DNA of 64,000 bases from Plumapathes pennacea (GCA_964036295.1 OZ038465.1:4037167-4101166); one strand, 5' to 3'; shown: positions 11,508 to 22,737, counted from the first letter of the stretch. Made by a program: numbers and translations. The notes: generated from the letters alone by a model not told the origin.

Positions 11508-12887
11508 CTAAACACTGCTCTCCGGGAGGCTTTTGAAATGTTTCAAGAACGCTTGTGTGTTGTCGAACTTCGACCCAAAATCCATTAGTTCCAGTTCGTA
11601 AGTAAGAGTGCTGTCAATTAAAGCTCCGCTTTTCCGCGGCTTTGAGATCAACGTTTGATTATGGTTCTTAATTTTTGCCTTAGCCTTACAAACCTTTCCT
11701 GCACTCTGTGAAAAACAGCGTTGCGTCGTGGTATTGGCAGCACTGGTCGCATTTAGGTCGCTCATATTTCCTGCAGTAAATGGACTTGTCCGTCTTGATT
11801 TCAAACGGACAGAGGCCGAACCACTATTAGCATTCCTGTGCCCTCTTCTCCGACGCAAAGAGACCCTCAAGCCGATTCTCTTGAATCCAGCCCGAAACTC
11901 TCGACTGCAAAAACAGTAAATGATAGGGTTGAGTACGCTGTTGGAGTAGGTGAACACCCTGCATATCACAGCAACTCGCTCAAGGCTTATCGCGTGATCG
12001 TATGCAAAATCGCTCCATAACCACAACACCTGGTTGGGGAACATGCTCACTGCGAATACTACCACGACCAAGATAAACATTTTCGTGACTCGTAGATTTT
12101 GTTTCCGTCTCTGAATTACCAACAAGGATTGGGAATGTTCTTTATGCTCGTTTTGACTGGCACCGTCATTTCGCTTGCTTGCTGCCAGTGCAAACAATTG
12201 ACTTGAGCTTGAGAACAAAGTAAACAAGGCTACACTATACAAAACAATCATGAATATCAAGGGAATACCATATTGCACCAGAAATAACAGCATAGTATAG
12301 GCCTGCCTATAAGCTACCGCTGGTTCAGGCCATTCTTCCACGCAGGAGTGTTGCTTTAGCTGCAAAACAGCGAAATACGGCATCACAAGAAAACAGGATG
12401 TCAGATGGATTAACGCAATCCACAATTTGATTCTGCAAAAGCTCGAAGGCCCCACAAAGGGCTTAGTGAGTGCTCTATATCGATCGTAACATATCACACC
12501 CAGGGTCAAACTTGAGGACGTTGAGAAGAGAGTTTGGCATGGCCAGAGGAGCTTGCACATGAACATACCGAACAGCCACTGTTCGCCATTTTCGGTTTGC
12601 GCTATGTCAAAGGGAATGCTGATCATTGGTGTTAACAAATCGCAAATTGCCAGACTGAAAATAAGTAGCATGTAAGACGATTTCGCGAAGACTCGTGACT
12701 GAAGGCTGACATACATAACCATAGAGTTGCCAACTAGACTCATAACGAAGACCGCGGCATAGAGTACATGCATAGATGCTCGAAACTCTAGCAATTCGAT
12801 GCCGACTACTTTTGCTGTTGGCACAGTCTGATTAAAGTGGTCTTTTTTACTTGCATTTAAGTCAGCAGTCCAGTGTGTTTCATTCAT
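11508..12887 (-). CDS. Class A GPCR 'B', peptide-receptor-like, ends ESSV
   Basis: A single-exon gene of 459 residues. N-glycosylation sequons are at N2, N11 and N19. Landmarks are N54 (TM1), D83 in SLAICDLLTP (TM2), Cys111, DRYR (135-138), Cys182 followed by VEEWP in the second extracellular loop, P284 in TM6 and a canonical NPIIY (320-324). TM6 reads FAVSMFPNQVLWLW, again with Met at the toggle position. The tail of about 125 residues is rich in basic and Ser residues and ends ESSV, a canonical class I PDZ-binding pattern. It is the most diverged member of the array, without a close paralogue here. The start codon is the first ATG of the frame. The ligand is unknown. Confidence 0.93.
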   Translation of the reverse strand: MNETHWTADLNASKKDHFNQTVPTAKVVGIELLEFRASMHVLYAAVFVMSLVGNSMVMYVSLQSRVFAKSSYMLLIFSLAICDLLTPMISIPFDIAQTENGEQWLFGMFMCKLLWPCQTLFSTSSSLTLGVICYDRYRALTKPFVGPSSFCRIKLWIALIHLTSCFLVMPYFAVLQLKQHSCVEEWPEPAVAYRQAYTMLLFLVQYGIPLIFMIVLYSVALFTLFSSSSQLFALAASKRNDGASQNEHKEHSQSLLVIQRRKQNLRVTKMFILVVVVFAVSMFPNQVLWLWSDFAYDHAISLERVAVICRVFTYSNSVLNPIIYCFCSREFRAGFKRIGLRVSLRRRRGHRNANSGSASVRLKSRRTSPFTAGNMSDLNATSAANTTTQRCFSQSAGKVCKAKAKIKNHNQTLISKPRKSGALIDSTLTYELELMDFGSKFDNTQAFLKHFKSLPESSV

Positions 12888-13763
12888 GGCTGTTTGTCGG
12901 TTTTCCAGCCTTTTTGGGGCTTGGATAAGATTGGGATGGTATCTTCTGCCGATAGATCACTAGTTGTCGTCGGGGTTGCTTTGATACCGTTAAGTTCCCT
13001 GCATTGATCAGATTTTTTACAGGCTGCCTTGGGCGAAGAGGTAAAGCAATACCAGCCAGGTGACTTGACGTGCAGAATGGGAGATTTGAGATTCGTGACT
13101 GTTGCAGAACCACGGGTGCTTACCCAACGTAACCCGAGCTAAGTAATGTTTGTTTATCACATAATCGCCTGAACTCATCACGTTTTAATAACATGCGTGT
13201 GAAGGCCAGCAATTGACAACAACTGCCGCAAACGCAACCGCGACCGCAATGGAGTCTCCGTTATCAGCTTTTGAAAGATAAAGATCAGTACTTTGATAGG
13301 GGTGGGGGGGGGGGGGGGGGGGGGGGGGGGCGGGGGCGGGGGGTTCAGGGGTTGTCTCGCCCCTCTTGGCCACTTGAACCCTTCACCTGTTTACAGTTTA
13401 TCAGTAATAATACATCTTTTACCTCAAGCTTCAGACATAAATGCAGATAAGCCGCCCAACCATCGTATCTGGATTCCTTTGCGTCTCACCTATAAATAAT
13501 TTATCCGAGTTATTCGATGGACGTCAGTACGTATGTTGACTAGATTCAGACTTTAGTTCTATGTGTAGCATTTCCTTCGTCTGTTTCAGTGATGAGTACC
13601 ACCGGCCAGAGCTTTTCAGATTAGTTAATGCAGTGGATTAGCTTAAATCATGCCAGATCCGTACCAAGATTAAACATAATAATGCCACATGATTTTTAGT
13701 ATACCAGACTATATCTCACCCAAAGACGCTGTCCATCAACTGTCAAAATGATTTCTTGAGATT
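12888..13763. other. Intergenic with G homopolymer
   Basis: Contains a G-rich homopolymer at about 13299-13343, which is likely length-variable and makes spurious ORFs. No gene was seen. Confidence 0.5.
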
Positions 13764-13946
13764 AACTGGTGTATCAACTAGGTGTTGATGAGGGTAATGG
13801 AACGCCGTAAAAGAGACAATAGCTGACGTTTCGAGCGCTAGCCCTTCGTCATTCGCTCTGACGAAGGGCTAGCGCTCGAAACGTCAGCTATTGTCTCTTT
13901 TACGGCGTTCCATTATCCTCATCAACACCTAGTTGATACACCAGTT
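13764..13946. repeat. Near-perfect 183-bp hairpin with a hammerhead-like core
   Basis: Arms 13764-13851 and 13859-13946 are reverse complements with one noticed mismatch (in ATGAGGGTAATGG versus ATGAGGATAATGG); the loop is seven bases. The plus strand of the right arm carries CTGACGA (13858-13864), a short self-pairing stretch GGGC-TAGC-GCTC (66-77 of that block), GAAA (13878-13881) and GTC (13883-13885). This is the order of a type I hammerhead ribozyme core. A related, degraded block lies near 62713. The word TTTCTTGAGATTA occurs at 13752-13764 and again at 14003-14015. Confidence 0.8.
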
Positions 13947-14002
13947 TGTCTTCCGCCACGCCGACGCAGTCAACCTAGTTCTCTTAAGAGCTGGTATTAC
14001 AT

Positions 14003-14882
14003 GTTTCTTGAGATTAGATTGAACCAGTGTTGTCAAAACAACAGGACGCACATTAAACCAAAAGCAAGAGAGAATTGCAAAAATGACAACGATGGGACTT
14101 GTTATGTCCAAATCCTATTTGTCCGCAGCTGCACTTGGCAGGAACCCCCCCCCCCCCCCCCCCCTAAAAAGAAAAAAAAAGAAAAAAAATCGTGTGCACG
14201 CCCGTTTGGGGTTCGCACCCACACCACGAGTTTGTGTTTGGTCTAAAACTAAAACAAACAAACAAACAAACAAACAAACAAACCAAAAACACAACAACGT
14301 TTAACGTATACTAGAGCAATTAATCTTATCAAAGGATACTCGAGTGCAAAGCAGAACTTGCAGATACTAAAATACTAAAGTCTGTCCTCTCCGCCGGTGT
14401 CTCAAAACAAAAATGAACTCAAACTGTCTTCCACTATTAGTAATTCCACGGCTCACTAGTCACCGGGCACAACACGGAAGTAATGTTAAACACAGTGTTT
14501 AACCCGGCCCTTCAATCGCTACACGGGTCAGATTTCGATCAGTATCATGCATTACGTTTATTTGATAGTTGAGTGAGTGGTATGTCCCATCAGACATATT
14601 GCCGCGCGCGACTGTAAATTATCACCAACTACCGAGGAAAGAATGGTCAATGATTCAGCAATCGATTTCACAGACGTCGACCCAGTTGAAACGCCACCAG
14701 AGAGTAAATCGGTTTTGGAGAAAAATACTTTGATTGCCGTAGCATTTTCTATTTTGTCATCTGCTCCGCGCAGATTCGTTTTATGACCAATACGTCATTC
14801 AAAGAAAGAGAATATCCTAAAAATACCGCCAATATTGGTCAAATGGCCGCTAGTCGTACTAGATCAGTAATATGCATCATAT
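14003..14882. other. Intergenic with simple repeats
   Basis: Holds a C homopolymer (14145-14164), an A-rich tract (14166-14189) and an (AAAC)n/(CAAA)n microsatellite (about 14253-14283). No gene was recognised. The ORFs over these tracts are artefacts of low complexity. Confidence 0.6.
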
Positions 14883-16406
14883 TCAACAGCAGCTCTCCAT
14901 GAGGTGTGGAAGAGTCATTAAATCTCTAACTTTGATCTCTATGTTGCCCAGTGTTTCTTTACTTAAAGAAAATCTCTTTATCTTTGTCGTGTTGTGCAGT
15001 TTTCCCGCGCATTCCCCAGGTGAATTTGTCACCATTTCTTTCGGGTTTCCTTTGATTTGACAATTCAAGGACGCGGTACACGAACTGACCATCTTCAAGT
15101 TATCCATTTTCGTCCTCCAAAACCCCTGTGGCGCAGTAACCTTTTCACGCTGAGGTCGTTTTGGTTTGGTAAGTTTTCTTTCGTTTTCGAAAGCTGAATT
15201 GGTGCTCGTGTGAGAGTCTTGAGATGGTGAACTAAAATCGCGTCCTGACTTTATGGTCGTACTTTGAGTCGTGATGGAAAACGCTCTGCTGTGCGAAGCT
15301 CTCCACCTGCGGAATGCAAGGATAATCTTACGTCGCCTTGTAGTTCCGCAGCATCCCGCTTTCAAACATACACGACGAAGCCCTCGTCGAAATTCACGGC
15401 TGAATTTGAAGAATATCAAAGGATTCAGACAGCAGTTCGTGTATGTGAAGAAGCGGCAAACTATGGACGCCACTTTAAAGTTCTTGTTTTTATGTCCTGT
15501 ACCAAACTCTGACCATAGCCACACTACTTGATTTGGTAGCATACATACAGCAAAGATTATTACCACAACGATGAACATCTTTGTAATCTTTACGTTTTGC
15601 TCTTGTTCGACTTTCTTGAAGATACTCCTTGACAAAGGTGGCTCAGCCTTAGGTGCTGTGTTGCCAAAGGAACCCGCACCACTGCGGGGTCCGGTTTCGC
15701 TCTCGACGCTACTCATAGATGAGGTACGCACTTTCTCTGTACTTGTAAAAAGACGCTTAGACGTCCGGCCGTACATGTAAGTCATAAAGAGGAGTGGAGC
15801 AAGGTACTGAACTACGAAGAGGCTCATGGTGTAGACTTGGCGCCAAGCAGTAGGTGGATCAAACCAGTGCTTTTCTCTACAGTGATCTTCCTCAGTTAAG
15901 TCCAGGACATACGCATAGGGGATCACCACAAGGAGAGAAAACCCATGCATACCCACAATAAGTCTCTTAACGTAAGTAATCGTTAGTCTGCTCTCGAAGG
16001 GGTGCATTAAACATCTGTAGCGATCAAACGCGATAACAGCCAAGGTGAGCGAAGAACTGGTTGTCGTCCAAGTCGCCGCAGGAAATAGAACTTTGCACAT
16101 GATCGGCCCGTAAAGCCACTCGCCCTTCTCCTCGACGGCCAAATCAAACGGGATGCTAAGAAAGGGTGTCAGGAAGTCGCATAAAGCCAAATTGAGGATT
16201 AAAAAGTTCCCGGCGACTGATCTCATAATTCTTGATCGGCAAACTATGGCAATCACTGTGACGTTCCCCAGCATGCTGACGATAAAGATGAAGAGGTACA
16301 CAAGTATCTTGGTCACTTTAAACACCATGTGCTCGTCGTTTGGGGCAGTAGTTATGTCAACGTGAGTCGGGATCCACGTCGAAGCAGTTGCAGTAGAATC
16401 ATTCAT
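14883..16406 (-). CDS. Class A GPCR 'C', close paralogue of A, ends ESCC
   Basis: A single-exon gene of 507 residues from the Met at 16406 (MNDSTAT...). That Met is chosen because it aligns with the MNDT start of receptor A. The frame is open upstream to 16544 and another Met lies at 16421, so a longer N-terminus is possible but has no homology support. TM1 to TM5 are nearly identical to A, including SRIMRSVAGNFLILNLALCD, SIPFDLAVEEKGEWLYG, DRYRCLMHPF and an enlarged second extracellular loop with EKHWFDPP. TM6 is FAVCMLPNQVVWLW with Met at the toggle position, and TM7 is NPLIF. The tail ends in ESCC. The third loop and tail diverge from A much more than the helical core. The ligand is unknown; peptide-receptor-like. 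Confidence 0.92.
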   Translation of the reverse strand: MNDSTATASTWIPTHVDITTAPNDEHMVFKVTKILVYLFIFIVSMLGNVTVIAIVCRSRIMRSVAGNFLILNLALCDFLTPFLSIPFDLAVEEKGEWLYGPIMCKVLFPAATWTTTSSSLTLAVIAFDRYRCLMHPFESRLTITYVKRLIVGMHGFSLLVVIPYAYVLDLTEEDHCREKHWFDPPTAWRQVYTMSLFVVQYLAPLLFMTYMYGRTSKRLFTSTEKVRTSSMSSVESETGPRSGAGSFGNTAPKAEPPLSRSIFKKVEQEQNVKITKMFIVVVIIFAVCMLPNQVVWLWSEFGTGHKNKNFKVASIVCRFFTYTNCCLNPLIFFKFSREFRRGLRRVCLKAGCCGTTRRRKIILAFRRWRASHSRAFSITTQSTTIKSGRDFSSPSQDSHTSTNSAFENERKLTKPKRPQREKVTAPQGFWRTKMDNLKMVSSCTASLNCQIKGNPKEMVTNSPGECAGKLHNTTKIKRFSLSKETLGNIEIKVRDLMTLPHLMESCC

Positions 16407-18142
16407 TACAGATTTGCTCATAATAAGATCTTTTCCCAGGTCAATTACAGGGAGTGCTCTTGAGTACAAGGTCTGGACAACACATGGCCGCAAAATACTC
16501 GCTACAAATTGTGTCGACCTCTTGTTCGTTCGGCTCAGTCTCATCTACAGATTTTCTTGGCCTGTGTATTACCTTTTGATGATTCAGTTCTAATCCATGA
16601 ATGCGGAACAAGAAAAAGCCATCAACGCCGAAAGTGATAAAATTACATAAAATATCTCACGTCAAATTACGTGTATCTCTGTGTCTGCCAGACACGTCCA
16701 GTTTTGCTCTTCGATGGTGTCATTTGAATTGACAAGAGTTAAGTCCAGTAATTAAGTTCATGCATTTTTTAACATCAGCATCATGCAGCATCTTGCGTGA
16801 ACTGAGATAAATAACCGGCTAATTTAATAAGATCAGGCGTTGATTGAAACTCAATTTAGCCAATAAAGCTCATTCTCAACATCAAGTGGATTCCGAATAA
16901 AATCTTTGGTAAGGTAATGCCTCTACTGTACGGCAAGAGATACCTACAGAATTCTGCTACAAGAAGTAGACAATTCGTCAGAATACACCTTTCCATATCG
17001 ATGAGTCTTATTGCACTTTGCCGATAAAAGGCTTATCAGTTCATTTATACGCCAAGACATTTGTCAGGCTTGTTGACTAAAGACCGTCAGATCACTTTCA
17101 AGTATTCATATAAGAACGTGCTGCAAAGAGGTCAAAGGGCTTTTACTAAATCTTCATATAATATTTTGCCGCCAGCTCATCCGCCTGTTGTTTCAAGTTT
17201 CCTGTTTAAATAGTTAGCCTGGCGGATAAAACTCCCAAGAGAAACTTTTATTTCGTTCATTGCAGTGCAAAACGACGCATATGAAGTAGTTCGTTGTAGA
17301 GCGAGACAAATTTTAACGGAAGAGATTACGTTGGATGTTGGGAGGGGGGAGGGGTTCGAGAAATGCATTCGTTTTGATGATAGTAACTTCGTGCTTGAAA
17401 GACACACTGTATTAGTACCACAGAATAATATATGAAGTTGAGTGAACTAAACATTCAACACGAAAACCCCACGCAGTGTTTTGTCGATTCACACTGCCGG
17501 CTACACTTGTCAAATTTAATAAAAACTCAAAAAATACTGTTACCCGAGATTTTCGAGGGTAATGATCGGGACGCTATCTCGTTTTCAGCTTGCGAATCCC
17601 ACTTTGTGGGATTTGCGAGGTATAGTAATCACTTTTTCTTCCCTACTTTCCTATTCCCTCTGTTGTCAACAATGGATTTCCAAATAAAGCAGTTGCGGTT
17701 TTCCCAATTTGGGCATGATGAAGGCGTGTAACAGGGTGTGTCGAACAACGCAGTTTAAAAGCAAGATGTTGTCGTAGTTGTTGCGATCATATTTTTGTTC
17801 GGAACGTGTTCTCATTTTGAAGGTTTGTCATGCGTTCGAAGTTTGTTTGGCCATTGATTCTGAGCTTGATTGTGTTTCACTCTGTTGTGTTTTGCGTTGT
17901 TATTGCGACATTTTGGCGCGGTGCCATGAAGGTCAAACAATCAGTGGCAGCGATGTCGTTATCGCAAACAAATCTGAAGCCGTTGGTTTAGTATCCGGCC
18001 AAAATTTCTGTAGTGACAGTAAATGCGGCTTGGAAGATACTAGGCCGAAAGATATTGAATCTAGGCTTTAAAAAGGCCAAAAATATCCATTTCCAGTGAA
18101 TGTTTACAAGTTCTTAAGTATGCAAATTAGTCAGGTATTTCA
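16407..18142. other. 5' flank of receptor C, then unassigned DNA
   Basis: About 16560-17140 is the counterpart of the upstream region of receptor A. From 17141 to 18142 no gene or repeat was recognised. The ORFs at 17432-17731 and 17778-18071 have no recognisable domain. Confidence 0.5.
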
Positions 18143-18865
18143 ATTCTTGGTTTGCATGTGACGTCATAAAAAGCCATCTCAAAAGTAACGTATCCTATAA
18201 GTCCAATACATTGATATGTTCAAGACTATCATGCCTTAAGACTTAAAGCAAAATTCTGAGTCGATACAAAATATCCTATCGGGAGCTATGGACGTTTGAA
18301 TACCGTGACAACAAAGATGTTTATTTAGAGTCTCGATTCCCAGAAAACGGGAATAATCCACAGATTGTACCTTTGTGACTCCCTACCTGAAAAGAGCACA
18401 CCTGAATTAGTCAACATGCCAATTTTGGGTTGTCTAGGCTTAATTTTGGCGAAGTAGCGGCAATTTGTTTTTGGAGATTTGATAAGAGTTTGTATGCGGC
18501 CGCCATGTTGGTGAACCAAAGGTTGTCCACCAACATGGCGGCCAAATAACTTGGAACACGAAATGAAGCTGATGTGCTTACTCAGTTTGATTCTATGTTA
18601 CTTCACATCTTTCGCAGTGCCAATTTTAAAATGTTTCGTGAAGGAAAATATTATAATTCAGACACAAGCACCGACTTTAGTCGGTCAAGAGTGACGTCAC
18701 ACGGCTTTGTTGTCACGGTATTCAAACGTCCATAGGCCGACCCAGAATTTTGCATTAAGTCTTAAGGCATAACTGTTTTGAACATACTAGTGTATCGGAC
18801 TTGTAGAATGCGTATTAACTTCTGATATAGCTTCATAACGTCACACGCAAGTCAAGAAGAGGCAT
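18143..18865. repeat. Long foldback element (copy 2 of dispersed repeat)
   Basis: The left arm (about 18143-18320) and right arm (about 18690-18865) are inverted copies. CTATGGACGTTTGAATACCG and TGCCTTAAGACTTAA on the left match reverse complements on the right. The centre holds a shorter palindrome, GGCCGCCATGTTGGTG ... CACCAACATGGCGGCC (about 18498-18543). The right half matches 1010-2245. It has no coding capacity and looks like a non-autonomous element. Confidence 0.75.
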
Positions 18866-19973
18866 AACTCCTTTCATATACAACTTGTACAATGTATTGT
18901 TAAAAGCTTCGGTAGTTGAAAGTTATCCGCTGAGATATTCAACCCTTTCACTCCCAAGAGTGATCAATATCAATTTTCTCTTTCACCAGAGATATGCCCT
19001 ACAATATGGATTGGAGAACTTACATTTGACATGTTCGGCTCAGAAGACAGCTGATACTAGCTTATTGAACTGTTAACTCTCACTAGATCACACATATTTT
19101 CTCCTTAGGTGGCTGAGAGAATGTGAAATATGAACTTCGGAGGGAACAAACAACTTCGCCGCAGAATGGCACCCACCTTTAAATTTCCTGTTATGAAACG
19201 GGTTAAAGGAGCGCCCGCCTCCTAATTTCCTGTTTGAGGACATCTTTACGAATTAGGAACTGTGAGTAAACCACAAAAGCACTCATTATCTAGTGTAAAG
19301 ACTGCTTTCTTTGTCAAAGCTGTAAACCTGTCAAATTCAGCATGGGCTCTTGAGTTTACACCCGGTTGCGTGTCTTAGACACAATCTATGAACGTATCCC
19401 TTTAGCGTCAAGTTTTTAAAGTGTTTATCCTGTCAAAGATTGGAATTTTTGGACTGTTTCTATTTTTGCTTGCATACAAGAGTGGTTCTTGCATGGCAGA
19501 CAAACAGAAAGGGCTTTCAATTTTCTGCCAATGAATAAAGACGATTTATGTTTATCACTCACAAAGTGTAGCCCAAAATTATCTTTCTCCGAATTGAGAA
19601 CCAATTCGAAACAAAACTACGCACTCATCCAGTATGACAAGGTTTCCGTTGCCGCCATTGCTTCCTCCACACCTGAATGACGGCAAACACTTGGACTGTA
19701 CAAACACAGCACGTATTTTCAATCACAAAGTGACCTTTTGACAGGACTTTGACGGAGATAAAACCTTCACTTTCCAAATCTTTGTTTATTTGTCTTGACG
19801 CCCATCAATTCGAAGCGATGAGCCTTGTGTAAACGAGGAAATGGAAATGTGAACTCTAAGCCGCTTGTGTAAGACGTCCTGCGGCTTAACAACAGGAGCC
19901 ATATACGTGGGAATGACTACTTCTATTAACGGCAACACGTACGTTAGTCAGCGAAGCGACAACTACAGTCACC
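18866..19973. other. 5' flank of receptor D
   Basis: No recognised repeat or gene. This should contain the promoter of receptor D, but no reliable motif could be picked out by eye. Confidence 0.4.
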
Positions 19974-21416
19974 ATGAGTGCAAATAAAACAACTCCAAAC
20001 TGGACCGGAACGACTGAGGATGATTATGGATTTAGAGAGACTAAGATTGTCCTCTACTTCTTCATCCTTACCTGCAGTACGTTCGGCAACGCCGTGGTGG
20101 TCTACATTATCTGTAGCTACAAAAAGATGAGGACGCCGTCAAACTTTCTCATCTTAAACTTGGCTGTAAGCGATCTGTTGACGCCACTTGTCAGTATCCC
20201 GTTTGACTTTGCCCTGGAAGAAAATGGCTATACGTGGATGTACGGTGCATTCGTTTGTAAGCTTCTGTGGCCGTGTCAGACATTTTTCTCGACTATTTCG
20301 TCTCTCACCCTGGCTGGCATCGCGTTGGACAGATATCGAATCTTGATGCATCCTTTTACAACGCGTCTAACTAGAAAACAAATCGGACTGATGCTCCTAG
20401 CCATCTACCTGTTTTGCGGGATAGCCATGATCCCTTACGTCCATTTCTTGAGACTCACGAACAATGAGTGTGGCGAACAGTGGCCGGCTGCTTCTTACAG
20501 GAAATCATTTACTGTGTTTTTATTCCTTATCCAGTATGCTCTACCGCTGGTTTTTATGATAGTAATGTACTCTCTGGCCGTGCGAAATTTGTGTAAAGCT
20601 CGTGACAAAATGCGCTCGTCTTCTGTGAACTCTTCTGAGAAAAATCAGAATCACGCAAACCTCAGTTCAGTGCGGGGTAGGATAGCTACATTGAGTCGAC
20701 GAATGACTTTAAATTCTTGGAATAACCCAAACGCCAAGGCTACAAAAATGTTTTTAATTGTCGTGGCGGTGTTTGCAATATTCATGCTTCCAAATCAAGC
20801 AGTTTGGTTGTGGGCAGAATTTGGTGGAGGTCAAGATAAACCAATTTTCAGCAAGTTGTCTATTGTGTGTTGGTTGTTTACCTACACAAACAGTGTGGTC
20901 AACCCAGTAATCTTCAGAAATTTTAGCAAAGATTTTAGAAGTGGCTTCAAGGTTGTACTCGGGCAAGTGTGTGATTGTGCCTGCTTTCGCAGTGTCAGGC
21001 AAGTGGAACGTGCAAGACGCTATCTTGAAGGCAACGTCTCCACAAACCTGACCAGTTCAGCGGCAGAAAGCTCCGGACAAAGCGAATTTTATTCTGAAAC
21101 AGCCAACGGAAAAATCGCTCGTAGAAATATCCACTGTGATACAGAACTAAAAACGTGTACAAAATGGTTGAATGGATCTACGCTACTCCAGCCAAATGAA
21201 ACCACACCGTTTGTGAAGAAAAGTAGCTCATCGACTATTCCGCACACTGGAAAGGAGAGTATCGACGACACGTGTCAATTCACGAGACTAGAGAACTGTA
21301 AAAAGCCTATGGCAATTGATGCATTACTAAAAGAACGCTCTGAACGCGGACATTTATGGTTTGAGAATGAAAATATTCTTTCTTGCATAGAAAGCTCGCC
21401 AGAGACATGTTGTTAA
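19974..21416 (+). CDS. Class A GPCR 'D', peptide-receptor-like, ends ETCC
   Basis: A single-exon gene of 480 residues, starting in a good context (gtcaccATGAG). Sequons are at N4 and N9. Landmarks are N39 (TM1), D67 in LNLAVSDLLTP, Cys95, DRYR (119-122), Cys166 followed by GEQWP in the second extracellular loop, P191 (TM5), Met271 and Pro273 in TM6 (FAIFMLPNQAVWLW), and NPVIF (310-314) in TM7. The third loop (about 201-255) and the tail (about 150 residues) are rich in Ser, Thr and Asn. The C-terminus is ETCC, as in receptor A, although the tail is otherwise unlike it. It is on the opposite strand to A, B and C. The ligand is unknown. Confidence 0.93.
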   Translation: MSANKTTPNWTGTTEDDYGFRETKIVLYFFILTCSTFGNAVVVYIICSYKKMRTPSNFLILNLAVSDLLTPLVSIPFDFALEENGYTWMYGAFVCKLLWPCQTFFSTISSLTLAGIALDRYRILMHPFTTRLTRKQIGLMLLAIYLFCGIAMIPYVHFLRLTNNECGEQWPAASYRKSFTVFLFLIQYALPLVFMIVMYSLAVRNLCKARDKMRSSSVNSSEKNQNHANLSSVRGRIATLSRRMTLNSWNNPNAKATKMFLIVVAVFAIFMLPNQAVWLWAEFGGGQDKPIFSKLSIVCWLFTYTNSVVNPVIFRNFSKDFRSGFKVVLGQVCDCACFRSVRQVERARRYLEGNVSTNLTSSAAESSGQSEFYSETANGKIARRNIHCDTELKTCTKWLNGSTLLQPNETTPFVKKSSSSTIPHTGKESIDDTCQFTRLENCKKPMAIDALLKERSERGHLWFENENILSCIESSPETCC

Positions 21417-22512
21417 CGGAGGAGCTGCCATTATATCTGCTTAGAGCCAGTGGAATGAACTAATGATAGTCACAAACGACAGGAAGATTAGAAAGGCCAT
21501 GGGTCATGCAGTTACGTAGCATAATATTAAAAGTAACCTGCTGTTAAGTAGGATGGCAGTCACCTACGTCTTCTCACGAAAGCATATTTGCGCACGCAAT
21601 TTAGAAGCAATATGGCATAGTTTTGTAGTCGTGGCTTTATAAATAGGAGTTCATTGTTATACTCAATCTTTGATTATATTTTTATGCTGGTTGACTTGTA
21701 TTTATTATTATATTATAACGAGTAGTCGTGAAGTAAACATTTTTAGCAGTCTAGTCTTAACTATTCTTTGAAGAAACCGCAGATTAGAATCTAAGAGAGT
21801 CATTCTGTTAAATTGTCTCATTCCTTTGCTGTGAGCATACCAAATGTTCGCAAACGGCTCATATGCACATGTTTCCTTATAAAGTGTACTCTATTGGCAT
21901 GCAGATCGGCAGTGCCCCCCTGGCAGTCGAGTCCCTTTCAGCCATTTCAACCGAACCGAGCCCTGTTTCCACTTCAAACTTCAAGAGCGCAAAAACGTGA
22001 AAACTGATATATTCGAATGTCATGCTCCGTGAGGGCGTCCAGCCAAAGTAGTCGGAATTTTTGTCTAATTGCCCTTGGCAGAAGGATTGAAACCACAAGA
22101 TCTTTCTATGATTCCGTAGATGCCGGATGTCACAGTTCACTTCCGCCAAACGGAAGGCCGGAAAGAAAGCGACTAAAAGAATTATCACCTGAACCCTCAT
22201 AATTCGTGCTGCTGATAATGAAACTTAATTTTCTGGCGGTAGTAATACTAATGTCAAAAGCAGACTTACTTTAGTTGACTTGTTTATCTTTTAAATCCGT
22301 ATTTATGCCAAATATCAATCAAATTCCTCCTTGTGCAAAAAATGCGTATCCCTTCCAGTCTTACCCACCAAACATTCACATTCACAGGCAAAATGTGCAT
22401 TAATACATAGACATTGACCACAACACTGATCACCAGAGGAGCAACTAAAAATAAGTACAGCTCAGAACATGCATGCTGAGCACTCATAATACACTCGCAC
22501 ACGTGTGCAGCT
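21417..22512. other. Intergenic, nothing recognised
   Basis: 3' flank of receptor D. It is AT-rich near 21650-21730. No gene or repeat was recognised. Confidence 0.4.
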
Positions 22513-22737
22513 AAGGGTACGTTCGGTTGGCCGTATTGCGGAATAGGAATAGCTAAAATGATCCAAAGTTTTGCTTGATTTGGGGGAAATTTTTTTCGGG
22601 ATCGTTTTCAAATCCCTTACGCTGACATTTCGAACAGCTCCCGATAGATCTCGACATTATTCAGCTCCAAAGCAAAATATTTTATCAATCAGTATCCTTA
22701 TGCCTATTCCGGAACAGACCAATCGAACACGCCCTGA
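22513..22737. mobile_element. MITE-like element with AGGGTACGTTCGGTTGG terminus
   Basis: The left end AGGGTACGTTCGGTTGGCC-TATT-CGGAATAGG and right end CCTATTCCGGAACAGACCAA-CGAAC-CGCCCT are imperfect inverted repeats of about 33 bp. The interior is non-coding. No clear target-site duplication is seen, so the superfamily is left open. Confidence 0.65.

Noticed and set aside
14190..14235. GGGGTTCGCACCC, resembling a tRNA T-arm
   Set aside because: No acceptor stem, D-arm or anticodon arm could be assembled around it.
16407..16544. 46-residue N-terminal extension of receptor C
   Set aside because: Receptor A has no equivalent, the extension is not a signal peptide, and the alignment places the start at 16406.
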